This document shows positions 1 through 8,533 of a stretch of DNA of 36,899 nt, piece after piece. The position numbers and the translations under genes were made by a program. The notes under the pieces are model-generated. The model saw nothing but the letters and a program-made list of their open reading frames with translations, did not search any database and was not told where the DNA came from. The DNA comes from Nitrospirales bacterium (GTDB lineage Bacteria > Nitrospirota > Nitrospiria > Nitrospirales > UBA8639): positions 1-36,899 of the forward strand of contig BQIV01000042.1 in NCBI GenBank assembly GCA_021604005.1, given 5' to 3'. The number at the start of each line of letters is the position of its first letter. The stretch's first letter is position 1.

Positions 1-2
1 CC

Positions 3-131
3 GACTTATCCAGGTATACGCAAGCCCAGCTCAACAAAGTCGCGCGGCAGTTAAACGAACGGCCGAGAAAAACATTAGACTACGCAACACCAGCAGAGAA
101 ATTTCAGGCCTGTGTTGCAGCGACCAGTTGA
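3..131 (+). mobile_element. IS30-family transposase, C-terminal fragment
   Basis: An open frame enters from the left edge and ends at TGA 129-131. The visible 42 residues include LNKVARQLNERPRKTLDY followed by ATPAEKF, the usual C-terminal tail of IS30-family transposases, which carry a DDE integrase core upstream. The core and N-terminal HTH lie outside the window, so intactness cannot be judged. I could not find a convincing terminal inverted repeat between the stop and the HxlR gene, so the right end of the element is not placed. Its position beside the HxlR/oxidoreductase island is compatible with that island being an accessory region. Confidence 0.85.
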
Positions 132-372
132 ACTCACAGCCGATACCTGCAATTCAGGGATGAATGTCAGTATTCAGTAGATGAAAAAGTCTGCTTGGAA
201 TCTACTTTTTACGACCTTCGTACACCTCTTTCCAGTAAGTTGAGATCTACTGTCGACAAGAATCGTGACGTTGCAAAACTGACCTTTTGTGCAACATTAT
301 TATTCTCACAACATGGCTTTGTGCGAAATACTATCTGACGAACGGAGTCGACGCACGATGTACAAATATCCT
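132..372. other. Intergenic, end of IS element
   Basis: No convincing gene. It should contain the right end of the IS30 element. An imperfect inverted repeat at 270-295 (GTTGCA and TGCAAC arms, with A-rich and T-rich inner flanks) could form a hairpin downstream of the minus-strand HxlR gene, but it has no T-tract, so a terminator role is weak. Confidence 0.4.
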
Positions 373-726
373 TCACGCACTTCGTACCTTGCCGGATGCT
401 TTCGGAAGCGCATGCCGCGTTCCCCACTTTTCCAGGGCCAACAATATCGGATGAAGAGATTGGCCTTTTTTTGTGAGGGTGTACTCGACCTTTGGCGGCA
501 CTTCGGCATAGATCTGTCTGGAAATTAGTCCGGCGCCTTCTAATTCTCTGAGTTGTTTAGTCAGCATACGTTGGGTGACGTTTCCCGTCTTACGCTTGAG
601 CTCATTGAACCGCATGGTCCCATCCAGCAGATGGTACAGCACAATCCCTTTCCACTTCCCTCCGATCATCTCTAGCGCCGCCTCGACCGGGCAGCCTTGT
701 GAACAATCGTAGCGCTGGAATCTCAT
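373..726 (-). CDS. HxlR-family (DUF24) winged-helix regulator
   Basis: A 117-residue protein with the full HxlR pattern: [15 protein letters not shown] near the N-terminus, [20 protein letters not shown] as recognition helix region, and [13 protein letters not shown] as wing. Cysteines at residues 8 and 12 lie where redox-sensing members such as Bacillus YodB (Cys6) carry their sensor cysteine, so thiol or quinone sensing is a reasonable inference. The start is supported by AGGTGA just upstream of the ATG. It is divergent from the MDR oxidoreductase at 885, the classic arrangement for an HxlR repressor and its target. Palindromes in the shared promoter region are listed separately. Family assignment is firm; the ligand is unknown. 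Confidence 0.93.
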   Translation of the reverse strand: MRFQRYDCSQGCPVEAALEMIGGKWKGIVLYHLLDGTMRFNELKRKTGNVTQRMLTKQLRELEGAGLISRQIYAEVPPKVEYTLTKKGQSLHPILLALEKWGTRHALPKASGKVRSA

Positions 727-739
727 AGATCACCTCAAT

Positions 740-774
740 AGTATACTTTCTGTATCTATGATACATTTATGTAT
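740..774. promoter_or_regulatory. Candidate HxlR operator cluster
   Basis: Three adjacent or overlapping short palindromes sit in the AT-rich divergent promoter region: AGTATACT (740-747), GTATCTATGATAC (752-764) and ATACATTTATGTAT (761-774). They begin 13 bases upstream of the HxlR start codon. Winged-helix dimers of this family bind such dyads, so these are the best candidates for autoregulation and control of the gene at 885. No experimental motif for this regulator is known to me. Confidence 0.5.
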
Positions 775-884
775 GTACTTGTGTAATATTTAAGTATAAC
801 GTATTTTAGTCATAACATACACTCGCGCTTCTGAAAAGGGCAGCACGATCTTTATTATCTTCCATGCATCGGAAAGGACATATC

Positions 885-1904
885 ATGAAAGCTGTTGGTT
901 TGTATCGCTACTTACCCATCGAGAACGAACAATCATTAGTGGATGTTCAGATTGACCAACCGCTACCCACTGGAAGAGACCTCCAGGTTCAGGTTCAGGC
1001 CATTTCCGTTAATCCTGTCGATTATAAAGTGCGCGCACCACGAGACGAGATTGAAGCGACGCCCCGCATCTTAGGGTGGGATGCTGCCGGTGAGGTGACG
1101 GCTGTGGGATCGAAAGTTAAACACTTTGCCGTTGGCGATCAGGTGTACTATGCCGGTGACATTACCCGACCGGGGAGTAACAGCGAGTATCAACTGGTTG
1201 ATGAGCGCATCGTTGCAAAGAAACCCACATCGCTCGCGTTTCCTGAAGCGGCGGCACTTCCGTTGACGAGCATCACCGCCTGGGAAGGATTGTTCGAGCG
1301 ACTCGGGATCTCATCGCGTGGTGAAAATGCAGGCCAATCCATTCTGATCATTGGAGGGGCTGGTGGCGTCGGTTCGATCGCGATTCAACTGGCGAAGCAA
1401 CTGGCGAAGCTGAATGTGATCGCCACCGCTTCCCGCCTCGAATCGATTACGTGGGTCAAGAAGCTTGGGGCCGACCAGGTGGTCAATCATCGCAACGCGC
1501 TTGATCAGGAACTGAGCGCCATTTCCATACAACAGGTCGACTATATCTTCTGCCTGAACGATACCATGCAACATTGGCCGGCGATGACCAATGCGATCGC
1601 CCCGCAAGGACGCATCTGCTCAATCGTCGAGACGCCCGAGCCTGTGGATCTTGATTTGCTTAAGAGTAAGAGCGCAACCTTTGTCTGGGAATTCATGTTT
1701 ACGCGGTCGATGTATCAGACTCCGGATATGATTGAACAACAACGGTTGCTCACGTCGATTGCTACACTCATCGATGATGGTCTACTCGTGACGACCCTCA
1801 ATGAAGTGATTCGCCCTATCAACGCAAACAACCTCCGCAAAGCGCACGCCATGTTAGAACAAGGCCGTTCGACGGGGAAAGTGGTTCTGGCTGATTGGGC
1901 CTAG
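885..1904 (+). CDS. MDR-family zinc-independent quinone reductase-like oxidoreductase
   Basis: A 339-residue medium-chain dehydrogenase/reductase. The N-terminal GroES-like half includes the NPVDYK and GWDAAGEV motifs; the Rossmann half has the nucleotide-binding GGAGGVG at about residues 157-163. The catalytic-zinc cysteines of alcohol dehydrogenases are absent. It resembles the zinc-binding-alcohol-dehydrogenase-like subfamily of NADPH:quinone reductases. ATG 885 is preferred over ATG 864 because GGAAAGGA lies six bases upstream and it gives the family start MKAVG. It is divergent from the HxlR gene, so control by that regulator is likely. The true substrate (quinone, enone or other electrophile) cannot be read from sequence. 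Confidence 0.9.
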   Translation: MKAVGLYRYLPIENEQSLVDVQIDQPLPTGRDLQVQVQAISVNPVDYKVRAPRDEIEATPRILGWDAAGEVTAVGSKVKHFAVGDQVYYAGDITRPGSNSEYQLVDERIVAKKPTSLAFPEAAALPLTSITAWEGLFERLGISSRGENAGQSILIIGGAGGVGSIAIQLAKQLAKLNVIATASRLESITWVKKLGADQVVNHRNALDQELSAISIQQVDYIFCLNDTMQHWPAMTNAIAPQGRICSIVETPEPVDLDLLKSKSATFVWEFMFTRSMYQTPDMIEQQRLLTSIATLIDDGLLVTTLNEVIRPINANNLRKAHAMLEQGRSTGKVVLADWA

Positions 1905-2024
1905 GCATATCACAAAACGAAGTTCAGGAGAGGGATCGACCCAGGTCAGACAACGTATCCATGAGCATGTCCTATTGATGACGATTGTGTGAGATTCACA
2001 ATTATGAGAGGAAGGATAAATGAT

Positions 2025-3023
2025 ATGAAAGCCATGCTTGTTCATGCCTATGGCGAAGACGCCGTATTTAAAGTGGCAGAAGTTCAAAAACCTAAAGTCA
2101 AAGCTGGTCATGTTCTCGTAAAGATCGCGGCATCAAGCGTCAACACGGTGGATACCATGATTCGCAAAATGGGGAAGGAGTTACCATTATCACCCGATAC
2201 GCCAGCCATTTTAGGAATGGACTTTGCCGGCACGATTGAAGCAGTCGGCCAGGGTGTGAAAGATTTTTCAATGGGCGATGAAGTCTATGGCTGTGCAGGT
2301 GGGTTAGCAGATTTACCCGGCACATTGGCGGAATACATGGTGGCGGATAGCAACTTGATTGCCCAGAAGCCAAGGAATGTGTCGATGCGAGAAGCTGCGG
2401 CATTGCCAATGGCTGCCATCACGGCCTACGAAGGGTTGACTCGCGCGGGTATCACGCCAGGCCAAAAAGTTCTGGTGCATGGTGGCTCTGGTGGCGTTGG
2501 TCATGTGGCGTTGCAACTGGCAAAACATTTTGGCGCCGATGTGTATTCGACGGGTGGCGGTGAGAAACAATTGGCGTTAATCGAACACCTGGGGGCCACG
2601 GCCATCAACTATAAAACGGAAACGGTTAAGCAGTACGTCACCAGTCATACGGGTGCGACAGGGTTTGATGTGGTGTTCGATTCTGTTGGCGGTGCCAACA
2701 TGGCGAACTCATTTGAGGCAGCGGCCCTGAATGGTCACATAGCCTCGACAGTGGCGCTGTGTGAGATGGATTTATCGGTGGCCCACTTTAAGGGCTTGTC
2801 GTTGCACGTCGTGTTTATGTTGATTCCGATGCTGCATAACGTGAAACGCGAAGAACTTGCAGAGATTTTGCGCAATGTGACTCAGATCGTAGAGTCTGGC
2901 GGACTAACACCTGTGCTTGATGAACAGCGTTATGCACTTGAAGAAGTCGGACAAGCGCACGCTCTCTTAGAGAGCGGACAGGCTATGGGCAAAGTGGTTG
3001 TGGAAAATGACAAACTGTCCTAA
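2025..3023 (+). CDS. MDR-family NAD(P)H quinone/alkenal reductase-like protein
   Basis: A 332-residue MDR protein, distantly related to the gene at 885. It has SVNTVDTMIRK in the GroES-like domain, GMDFAGTIEAVG, and the cofactor loop GGSGGVG at about residues 153-159. No catalytic zinc cysteine set is seen, fitting the quinone oxidoreductase branch. ATG 2025 is chosen over in-frame GTG 1989 and ATG 2004 because GAGGAAGGA (2007-2015) sits nine bases before it. The gap of 120 bases after the previous gene could be co-transcribed. Substrate unknown. Confidence 0.9.
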   Translation: MKAMLVHAYGEDAVFKVAEVQKPKVKAGHVLVKIAASSVNTVDTMIRKMGKELPLSPDTPAILGMDFAGTIEAVGQGVKDFSMGDEVYGCAGGLADLPGTLAEYMVADSNLIAQKPRNVSMREAAALPMAAITAYEGLTRAGITPGQKVLVHGGSGGVGHVALQLAKHFGADVYSTGGGEKQLALIEHLGATAINYKTETVKQYVTSHTGATGFDVVFDSVGGANMANSFEAAALNGHIASTVALCEMDLSVAHFKGLSLHVVFMLIPMLHNVKREELAEILRNVTQIVESGGLTPVLDEQRYALEEVGQAHALLESGQAMGKVVVENDKLS

Positions 3024-3212
3024 CGCGGAAAGGGTGAGAGGGACCATTGGGGGCATCGGCTACCCGAGCTGTCGTCACCTGCATGTGATGGCTCGTGCTG
3101 GTCTCGGACGAGTGCTAAATAATATTCTCAGTGCTCGTGACTTTGAAGTTGGCGAAGCCGGAAAACAACGGCACATTGAGCAACGGCTGAAACCATTTGG
3201 AGGTTTTGCGAG
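3024..3212 (+). other. Short intergenic stretch
   Basis: No supported gene. Open frames here have no family resemblance. A TTTGGAGG sequence near 3198-3205 is the likely ribosome-binding site for the flavin oxidoreductase that follows. Confidence 0.4.
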
Positions 3213-4186
3213 ATGACAATGACTGCGACGTTCAATACAACCGAGTTCCAATCCATCAATCGGGCGTACAACTCCGTGTTCCGCACGAACCGGCTGAGCC
3301 TTGGATTGGTGGTGCCGCTGGAGAGTTACTCTCCGGGCACGGTGCCGGCGATGACCCGTCACGTGGAACGCATTCAACTGGCTGAAGCACTCGGGTTTTC
3401 CGCAATCTGGTTGCGAGATGTGCCGTTCAACGTGCCGACCTTCGGGGATGCGGGTCAGATCTACGACCCTTTCGTCTATCTGGGCCTGTTGGCTGGTCAG
3501 ACAGAGCGGATCGCACTAGGTGTGGCTAGCATCGTCCTGCCGCTGAGACATCCGGCGCATGTCGTCAAGGCCGCGGCCAGCGTCGATGCGCTGTCGGGAG
3601 GGCGGCTCATCCTTGGTGTCGCTTCGGGTGATTGGCCAGAGGAGTATCCGGCGCTCAATCTGTCCTTTGCCGAGCGCGGCGCACGATTTCGCGAGAGCTT
3701 TGACTATATCAGGTACATGGGCGAGGTCGCACCGGCGTTCAAGAACACTTATGGCATTCCAGGTGGCGGAATAGATATGCTGCCCAAACCGGCATCCGGA
3801 AAACTGCCGCTGCTGATTACGGGAGGCAGTCAACAAGATTCCGCATGGATTGCCAAAAATGGAGATGGCTGGATGCTGTATCCACGTAATACCATGGTGC
3901 AAGCACAGACCATTCGCAACTGGCGGAGCAGGTCGAGGCGTCAGGAAGACCCGTCCAGCCGGTCATGGAACCGTTTTATATTGACCTGACCGAAGATCCT
4001 GACACGCCTCCCCAACCGATTCATCTTGGACTCCGGCTAGGATCGCACCATTTTCGAGCGTATCTGAAATCGCGGGAAGAAATCGGCGTCAACCATGTAG
4101 CGCTCAACCTACGCTTTAATCAGGCGGATATCGAGACCACGTTGAAACGACTGGCCGATGACCTCTTGCCAGACTTTTCAGCGTGA
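3213..4186 (+). pseudogene. Luciferase-like (LLM class) flavin oxidoreductase, frameshifted
   Basis: Residues from 3213 match the LLM class: SLGLVVPLESY, RHVERIQLAEALGFSAIWLRDVP split over the first 80 residues, then LSGGRLILGVASGDWPEEY and LPLLITGGSQQDSAWIA. The frame derails after IRNWR and ends at 3989, whereas another frame continues with EQVEASGRPVQPVME and FYIDLTEDPDTPPQPIHLG to TGA 4184-4186. The switch fits loss of one G at about 3926 (CGG-AG where CGG-GAG is expected). Restored, the protein would be about 324 residues, similar to the luciferase-like subfamily with this C-terminal tail. It may be a real pseudogene or a sequencing error. Its end is 13 bases from the SDR start, so they form one transcription unit. 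Confidence 0.85.
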
Positions 4187-4199
4187 AGGAGACAACGAC

Positions 4200-5015
4200 A
4201 TGCAAAAAATTATTCTTGTTACCGGTTCGACAGACGGCATCGGGTTGGAAACGGCCAAGATGCTGGTCTCGCTAGGCCAACACATTCTATTGCACGGGCG
4301 CAACCCGTCAAAACTGGAAAAAGCAGAAAAAATGCTTTCTGCGCTATCGGAAGGTGGGCGCGTTGAACGCTACGTGGCTGATCTCTCACGCATGGCCGGG
4401 GTCGGCGCACTTGTGAAGGCTGTGGCAGACAAACACGCGAAACTGGATGTGCTCATCAATAATGCAGGTGTCTATAACACGTCTGATCCTGTCATGCCGG
4501 ATGGGCTTGATGTGCGGTTCGCGGTCAATACGATTGCGCCCTATCTGTTGACGCAACGCCTTTTGCCGATGCTTGGCGCGTCCGGACGGGTCATTAATGT
4601 GTCTTCCGCGGCTCAGTCTCCGGTCGATCCGAAGGCGCTGGCCGGACAGGGTCGTCTGTCAGACGGCGCGGCGTATGCACAAAGTAAGCTGGCGCTGACC
4701 ATGTGGTCGCGTCATATGGCGCTTTCGCTCAAGGGTGAAGATCCAGCGATTATTGCCGTGAATCCAGGGTCGATGCTTGGGAGCAAGATGGTAAAAGATG
4801 CTTTTAGAGTGGCTGGCGGCGATATCCGCATCGGCGCGGAAATCCTGACCCGCGCGGCCCTGGAAGATGAATTCGCGACGGCGTCGGGCCAGTATTTCGA
4901 CAACGATTCCGGTCAGTTTGCCTCGCCACATCCCGATGCGCTTGATCCCAAGAAATCCCAAGAGATGGTGCGCGTGATCGAGACGGTTTTGGCTAAGATG
5001 ACCCAATTGGATTAA
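4200..5015 (+). CDS. Short-chain dehydrogenase/reductase
   Basis: A 271-residue classical SDR. It has the cofactor motif TGSTDGIG (8-15), NNAG (87-90), a catalytic serine region NVSSAAQ and the catalytic YAQSK (Tyr159, Lys163). HGRNPSKL after beta-2 suggests NADP preference (Arg34). ATG 4200 is chosen over upstream in-frame starts because GAAGGAG (4185-4191) overlaps the end of the preceding gene and is well spaced. Its substrate is not predictable. Its neighbours are all NAD(P)H- or flavin-dependent reductases, consistent with a carbonyl or quinone reduction role. Confidence 0.93.
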   Translation: MQKIILVTGSTDGIGLETAKMLVSLGQHILLHGRNPSKLEKAEKMLSALSEGGRVERYVADLSRMAGVGALVKAVADKHAKLDVLINNAGVYNTSDPVMPDGLDVRFAVNTIAPYLLTQRLLPMLGASGRVINVSSAAQSPVDPKALAGQGRLSDGAAYAQSKLALTMWSRHMALSLKGEDPAIIAVNPGSMLGSKMVKDAFRVAGGDIRIGAEILTRAALEDEFATASGQYFDNDSGQFASPHPDALDPKKSQEMVRVIETVLAKMTQLD

Positions 5016-5405
5016 ACGTAGCCTTTCCTAGGGACGATCAGCAGGATGATCCGTTGAAATGGATTCTTCTTAGGTTTCTGGCTGAATTTTCTGAAACAAT
5101 ACCTTAACAAGATCTTTGAGTCGGGGCAGTAACTTCAAATGAGTAAGCAAGGAAGCGCGTTTTGTACCTGAAGCCATAATTCTTGTCGATGGCAGGCTCA
5201 GTGCTTCTAACGGACAACCCAAATTCTCGTTGCGTCAATCCGCGGATAATGTCAGACAACAAGGAGTGGGAGGGTTCTATGACCGTTACCGATAGTGTGG
5301 TTGAAGATTTCACGATCTAGGAACTGATGAGAGTGAGTACCCGAGACAGTCTGAAGGGGCTGGTGGTACGCTGGCTTGTTGGCATGATTAAGAAAGGAGA
5401 ACATC
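5016..5405. other. Intergenic region, no recognised gene
   Basis: About 390 bases without a recognisable gene. A minus-strand frame (5104-5313) and a plus-strand frame from the ATG at 5280, interrupted by a stop after 13 codons, have no family resemblance. The last bases hold AAAGGAGA, the ribosome-binding site of the DUF3500 gene. No strong terminator hairpin was seen after the SDR. Confidence 0.5.
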
Positions 5406-6572
5406 ATGAAAACAGATATACTTTCAGCTATACTTTCAGCCGTGTTAGCTGCCTGTGTCTTAGTGACTGCGGTGCTGCTTGCAGAAATACCACAATCTTT
5501 TGGAATGTCGAATGACGCCCCTGCTCTTTCATCGCTGTCGAACAGTAGGAATAATCCGTTGGAAGATGTCCAATTACTTTCGGAAGCCGTGCGTTCCGAA
5601 ATGGTCGACATTGCCAGTGAGATTTTGAAGTCGGTATCAGAAGGCAGTCCGTTTGCTGGGCTGCTGGGGGTTGATCATGCAGAACGAATGGTTCTCAAGT
5701 TTACGGATCAGAACCGGGAAAATTGGCAATTCTGGCCAACCGCCCGCGTGGGCCTGTCCCTCGAATACATGTCCGCCGAACAACGTATGCTTGTGCATGA
5801 TCTTTTAACCCACACATTGAGTTCGGCGGGCTATCTCAAAGTGGTGACCATTATGCAGCTTGAAGAGATCCTCGATGTACTCGACGACGTGGGATTGCCA
5901 CGCAGCGTCGATCACTATGTATGGGTGCTCTTTGGCACCCCATCAATGGAATCCGCTTGGGGATGGCGTTTTGAGGGACATCACGTTTCACTAAACGTCA
6001 CGGTTTCCCCCAGCGGCTTATCGGTCACGCCGTCCTTTCTCGGGTCCAACCCCGCCGAAGTGACAAGCGGTCCTCTTGCCGGCTTGAGAGTGCATGGGAT
6101 TCAAGAGGATCTTGCGCGGAAGCTTGTGATGTCGCTGAACGACTCGCAGAAGAAGGCAGCGATTCTGTCCGAGCAGGCGCCCGCCGAGATTTTTGCTGCC
6201 AATCTCCGCAAGCCGAGAGAGCAATGGAATGACTGGGAGGAATCGCTCGAACCGCAAGGTATATCCGTCGTGTCGCTTGACGAATTGCAGCAGTTTTGGA
6301 TACGCCGTATCCTCGATGAGGCTATCGCCAACTACCGGCCAGAAATCTCTCTTGGAATCACCGACACGATCAATCTTGATGTCCTTCACTTCACGTGGAT
6401 GGGTAGCACGGAGCGTCGGAAGCCGCACTATTTTCGCCTGCAAGGGCCGGACTTCGTATTTGAATACGATAATGTGCAAAACGGCAATCACGTTCATGCC
6501 GTCTGGCGAAGCAAGTCGAATGACTTTGGCGCGGGGATACTTGAACAGCATTACAAACGCAACGCTCACTAG
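5406..6572 (+). CDS. DUF3500 domain-containing exported protein
   Basis: A 388-residue protein with an N-terminal hydrophobic segment (about residues 7-28), likely a signal peptide. The body shows the DUF3500 pattern: WQFWPTARVGLSL, MSAEQRMLVHDLL, a downstream LSSAGYLK, then FGTPSMESAWGWRFEGHH and VTPSFLGSNPAEV, and later DSQKKAAIL. A late segment (HYFRLQGPDFVFEYDN and HVHAVWR) is also typical of this family's C-terminus. The biochemical function is unknown. The repeated Trp/His-rich blocks look like an active or ligand site but that is inference. It has its own good ribosome-binding site and lies in the reductase island. Confidence 0.88.
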   Translation: MKTDILSAILSAVLAACVLVTAVLLAEIPQSFGMSNDAPALSSLSNSRNNPLEDVQLLSEAVRSEMVDIASEILKSVSEGSPFAGLLGVDHAERMVLKFTDQNRENWQFWPTARVGLSLEYMSAEQRMLVHDLLTHTLSSAGYLKVVTIMQLEEILDVLDDVGLPRSVDHYVWVLFGTPSMESAWGWRFEGHHVSLNVTVSPSGLSVTPSFLGSNPAEVTSGPLAGLRVHGIQEDLARKLVMSLNDSQKKAAILSEQAPAEIFAANLRKPREQWNDWEESLEPQGISVVSLDELQQFWIRRILDEAIANYRPEISLGITDTINLDVLHFTWMGSTERRKPHYFRLQGPDFVFEYDNVQNGNHVHAVWRSKSNDFGAGILEQHYKRNAH

Positions 6573-6706
6573 CGGTCCTCGGAACGACGAGGGCATTGGC
6601 CTACACGTCAGCGCATGGGGAAGATGGACATTGTGGAGAGCGAAAGATAGTAATGTACAAACAGGTTACTTGTTAATCTCACCCGTTACTATTGGAGTGC
6701 TAAGCC
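6573..6706. other. Short intergenic region
   Basis: No gene seen. GGAG at 6694-6697 would serve the ATG at 6707 of the relic that follows. Confidence 0.4.
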
Positions 6707-7176
6707 ATGGCAAAAAATATCATGATCGGGGTTACCGGTTTGTCTTTCCATCGCGAGACAGCTTCTCTGGTTGGGAAGATCTTAAAGGGCATGGGGTTAG
6801 GTGCCCGCCGAAGATGTTCCGGAGGTTTCTGATCTCCTGAAATCCGATGTGATGGAAAAGAAGAAGCCTACGGATCCAAGGGACTACTCCTGGAGCTAGT
6901 ATTGCGTGTTTTTCGATCAAGATGGTGGATGAATACGGTCTTAATGAGGCTGGCTAGACGTTTCATGCCGGGATTGAAGAGGATTGTTTCGGTCCATTCG
7001 AATGCGCAGTAAAGCATAAAGAATGGATCGTGGTGTCATTGTGGAAATCGCAGGTTTTGCATTACCGGTATACTATTCGCGAAGTAAAAGAGCCGAAAGG
7101 GCTTCTTGGTATTGTCGAGAAATCGGTTCTGCTTGTCCGAGACGATAACAAATCGTCGTTTATCAAGGAGCAATGA
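6707..7176 (+). pseudogene. Degenerate gene relic of unknown family
   Basis: An ATG with a plausible ribosome-binding site starts MAKNIMIGVTGLSFHRETAS, but this frame stops after 41 codons. A second frame then reads VPAEDVPEVSDLLKSDVM and ends in PTDPRDYSW, and a third frame reads TTPGASIACFSIKMVDEYG, TAG at 6955-6957, then TFHAGIEEDCFGPFECAVK and on to TGA 7174-7176, giving a charged C-terminus GLLGIVEKSVLLVRDDNKS. The successive frames all look protein-like, which suggests one gene of about 155 codons broken by two frame changes and a nonsense mutation. I do not recognise the family. A non-coding region with chance frames is the alternative. Confidence 0.4.
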
Positions 7177-7356
7177 TAAACGTTAGACTCCTTATGGTAA
7201 TGGATTGATTGGATCGAAATGGTCCGAATTGAGATTTGTATGTTACAGTGGCATGCCAGACTGAGGGATGCTCAGTGGAATCTTTTTGCTGATCTTGCAG
7301 TCAATTGCTAGCGAGCGTTCCTCGGATTCAGCTTTACGAGATGATGTGAGGGGACC
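7177..7356. promoter_or_regulatory. Region upstream of acuI-like gene
   Basis: A perfect ten-base palindrome TGGCATGCCA lies at 7249-7258, about 100 bases before the AcuI-like start, and could be an operator. No clear promoter box was identified. GAGGGGA at 7348-7354 is the likely, closely spaced ribosome-binding site. Confidence 0.3.
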
Positions 7357-8349
7357 ATGATCTTCAATGCTCTCGTGGTCGAAAAAACCGGACAAGCAGA
7401 CGTTTCTGTTTGCGTTCAAGAGATGACTGAAGATCGATTGCCGCCAGGCGATGTGACGGTCGCTGTTGAGTACACGACAGTCAACTATAAAGATGGCTTG
7501 TGCATGCAGGCGAACAACGGGCTGGTTCGCCATTATCCTCATGTGCCGGGAATTGACTTTGCGGGAACGGTCGAGGCGTCTGATGATTCACGTTACAAGC
7601 CCGGCGACAAAGTCGTGTTGACGGGTTGGCATGTCGGTGAGACCCATTGGGGCGGCTATTCACAGAAAGCTCGCGTCAAGGCCGATTGGTTGGTGCCATT
7701 GCCGGATGGTTTGACAACGAAGCAAGCGATGGCCATTGGAACAGCTGGCTTCTCCGCATTCCTTGCGATTGCTGCGTTGGAAGATCACGGTCTTATGCCG
7801 GAACAAGGAGAAGTGCTCGTCACCGGAGCAGCGGGAGGAGTCGGTTCGATCGCGACGGCGATTCTCGGCAATCTGGGTTACAAAGTCGCAGCGGTGACGG
7901 GCCGACCGGAGACAGCGGATTACTTGAAGTCGCTCGGTGCGACTCGGATCGTCGCTCGCCAAGAGATTAACACCGCATCTGCCAAGCCACTGGAATCGGA
8001 GACATGGGCGGGCTGTGTCGATGCGGTCGGCGGTGAGATGCTTGCGCGGGTGATCGGTCAGTTGAAATACGGCACGTCAGTCGCGGCGGTCGGACTTGCC
8101 GGCGGAGCGGCGCTGCCAACAAACGTGCTTCCCTTTCTGCTACGCGGAGTTAATTTATTGGGGATAGATAGTATGCTACAGCCTTTTGACCGGCGCTTGA
8201 GAACGTGGCAACGCCTCGCCACTGATCTACCGTTGGATAAACTCGAAGCCATGATCCGTCCAGCGAAGTTAGCCGAGGTTCCGAAACTGGGGGTCGAGAT
8301 TTTAAACGGTCGGATCAAGGGTCGCATCGTCGTCGATGTCAACGCCTGA
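7357..8349 (+). CDS. acuI: AcuI/YhdH-family acryloyl-CoA reductase-like MDR oxidoreductase
   Basis: A 330-residue MDR protein with the signatures of the YhdH/AcuI subgroup: TTVNYKDGLCM, PGIDFAGTVE, VLTGWHVGETHWGGYSQKA, the cofactor loop GAAGGVG (about 157-163), and SLGATRIVAR. The family's characterised members (AcuI) reduce acryloyl-CoA with NADPH; E. coli YhdH is the same fold and reaction. Length and motif set are full. It stands alone, with its own leader, after a gene relic. It is the third MDR reductase in the first 8.4 kb, so detoxification of reactive alkenes or quinones is as likely as a metabolic role. Confidence 0.9.
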   Translation: MIFNALVVEKTGQADVSVCVQEMTEDRLPPGDVTVAVEYTTVNYKDGLCMQANNGLVRHYPHVPGIDFAGTVEASDDSRYKPGDKVVLTGWHVGETHWGGYSQKARVKADWLVPLPDGLTTKQAMAIGTAGFSAFLAIAALEDHGLMPEQGEVLVTGAAGGVGSIATAILGNLGYKVAAVTGRPETADYLKSLGATRIVARQEINTASAKPLESETWAGCVDAVGGEMLARVIGQLKYGTSVAAVGLAGGAALPTNVLPFLLRGVNLLGIDSMLQPFDRRLRTWQRLATDLPLDKLEAMIRPAKLAEVPKLGVEILNGRIKGRIVVDVNA

Positions 8350-8413
8350 AAATTTCCAAGATGGCTGATCCGATATTTAGACTCAAACTTCAAGGTCAAA
8401 TACGATTGATATA

Positions 8414-8490
8414 TATCAGATAGTTTTCCGTAGATGGTATGCTCCTTTTTATGTCCGGCTTATGCGATGTCTTCTAACAAGAGCAAACAA
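8414..8490 (+). promoter_or_regulatory. Weak sigma-54-like promoter and leader before ankyrin gene
   Basis: ATGTCCGGCTTATGC at 8451-8465 has the -12 half of the two DoxX promoters (GGCTTATGC is identical to 20809-20817), but its -24 half keeps only one of the two G residues. The downstream leader also resembles the DoxX-2 leader (ATGTCTT, then ACAAGA, then an A-rich run). A weak IHF-like match, TATCAG-N4-TTT, starts at 8414. No upstream element at the 98-base spacing was found, so this copy is either degenerate or differently controlled. Confidence 0.4.
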
Positions 8491-8533
8491 ATTATGAGGT
8501 CATGCACGAAAACATATTGGTGCAGGAGATAGA

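Noticed and set aside
270-295. Inverted repeat taken as the right end of the IS30 element
   Set aside because: The arms face each other as a local hairpin, and no matching left end is available.
2998-3216. 72-residue plus-strand frame between MDR and LLM genes
   Set aside because: It begins inside the MDR gene, has no ribosome-binding site and no family resemblance.
5104-5313. 69-residue minus-strand frame after the SDR gene
   Set aside because: No start signal, no family and no neighbours on that strand.
6018-6596. 192-residue minus-strand frame
   Set aside because: It lies antisense to the clear DUF3500 gene and has no motif of its own.
8326-8345. GTCGATGTCAACGC as upstream element for the ankyrin promoter
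   Set aside because: It lies in AcuI coding sequence and would end 106, not 98, bases before the core.
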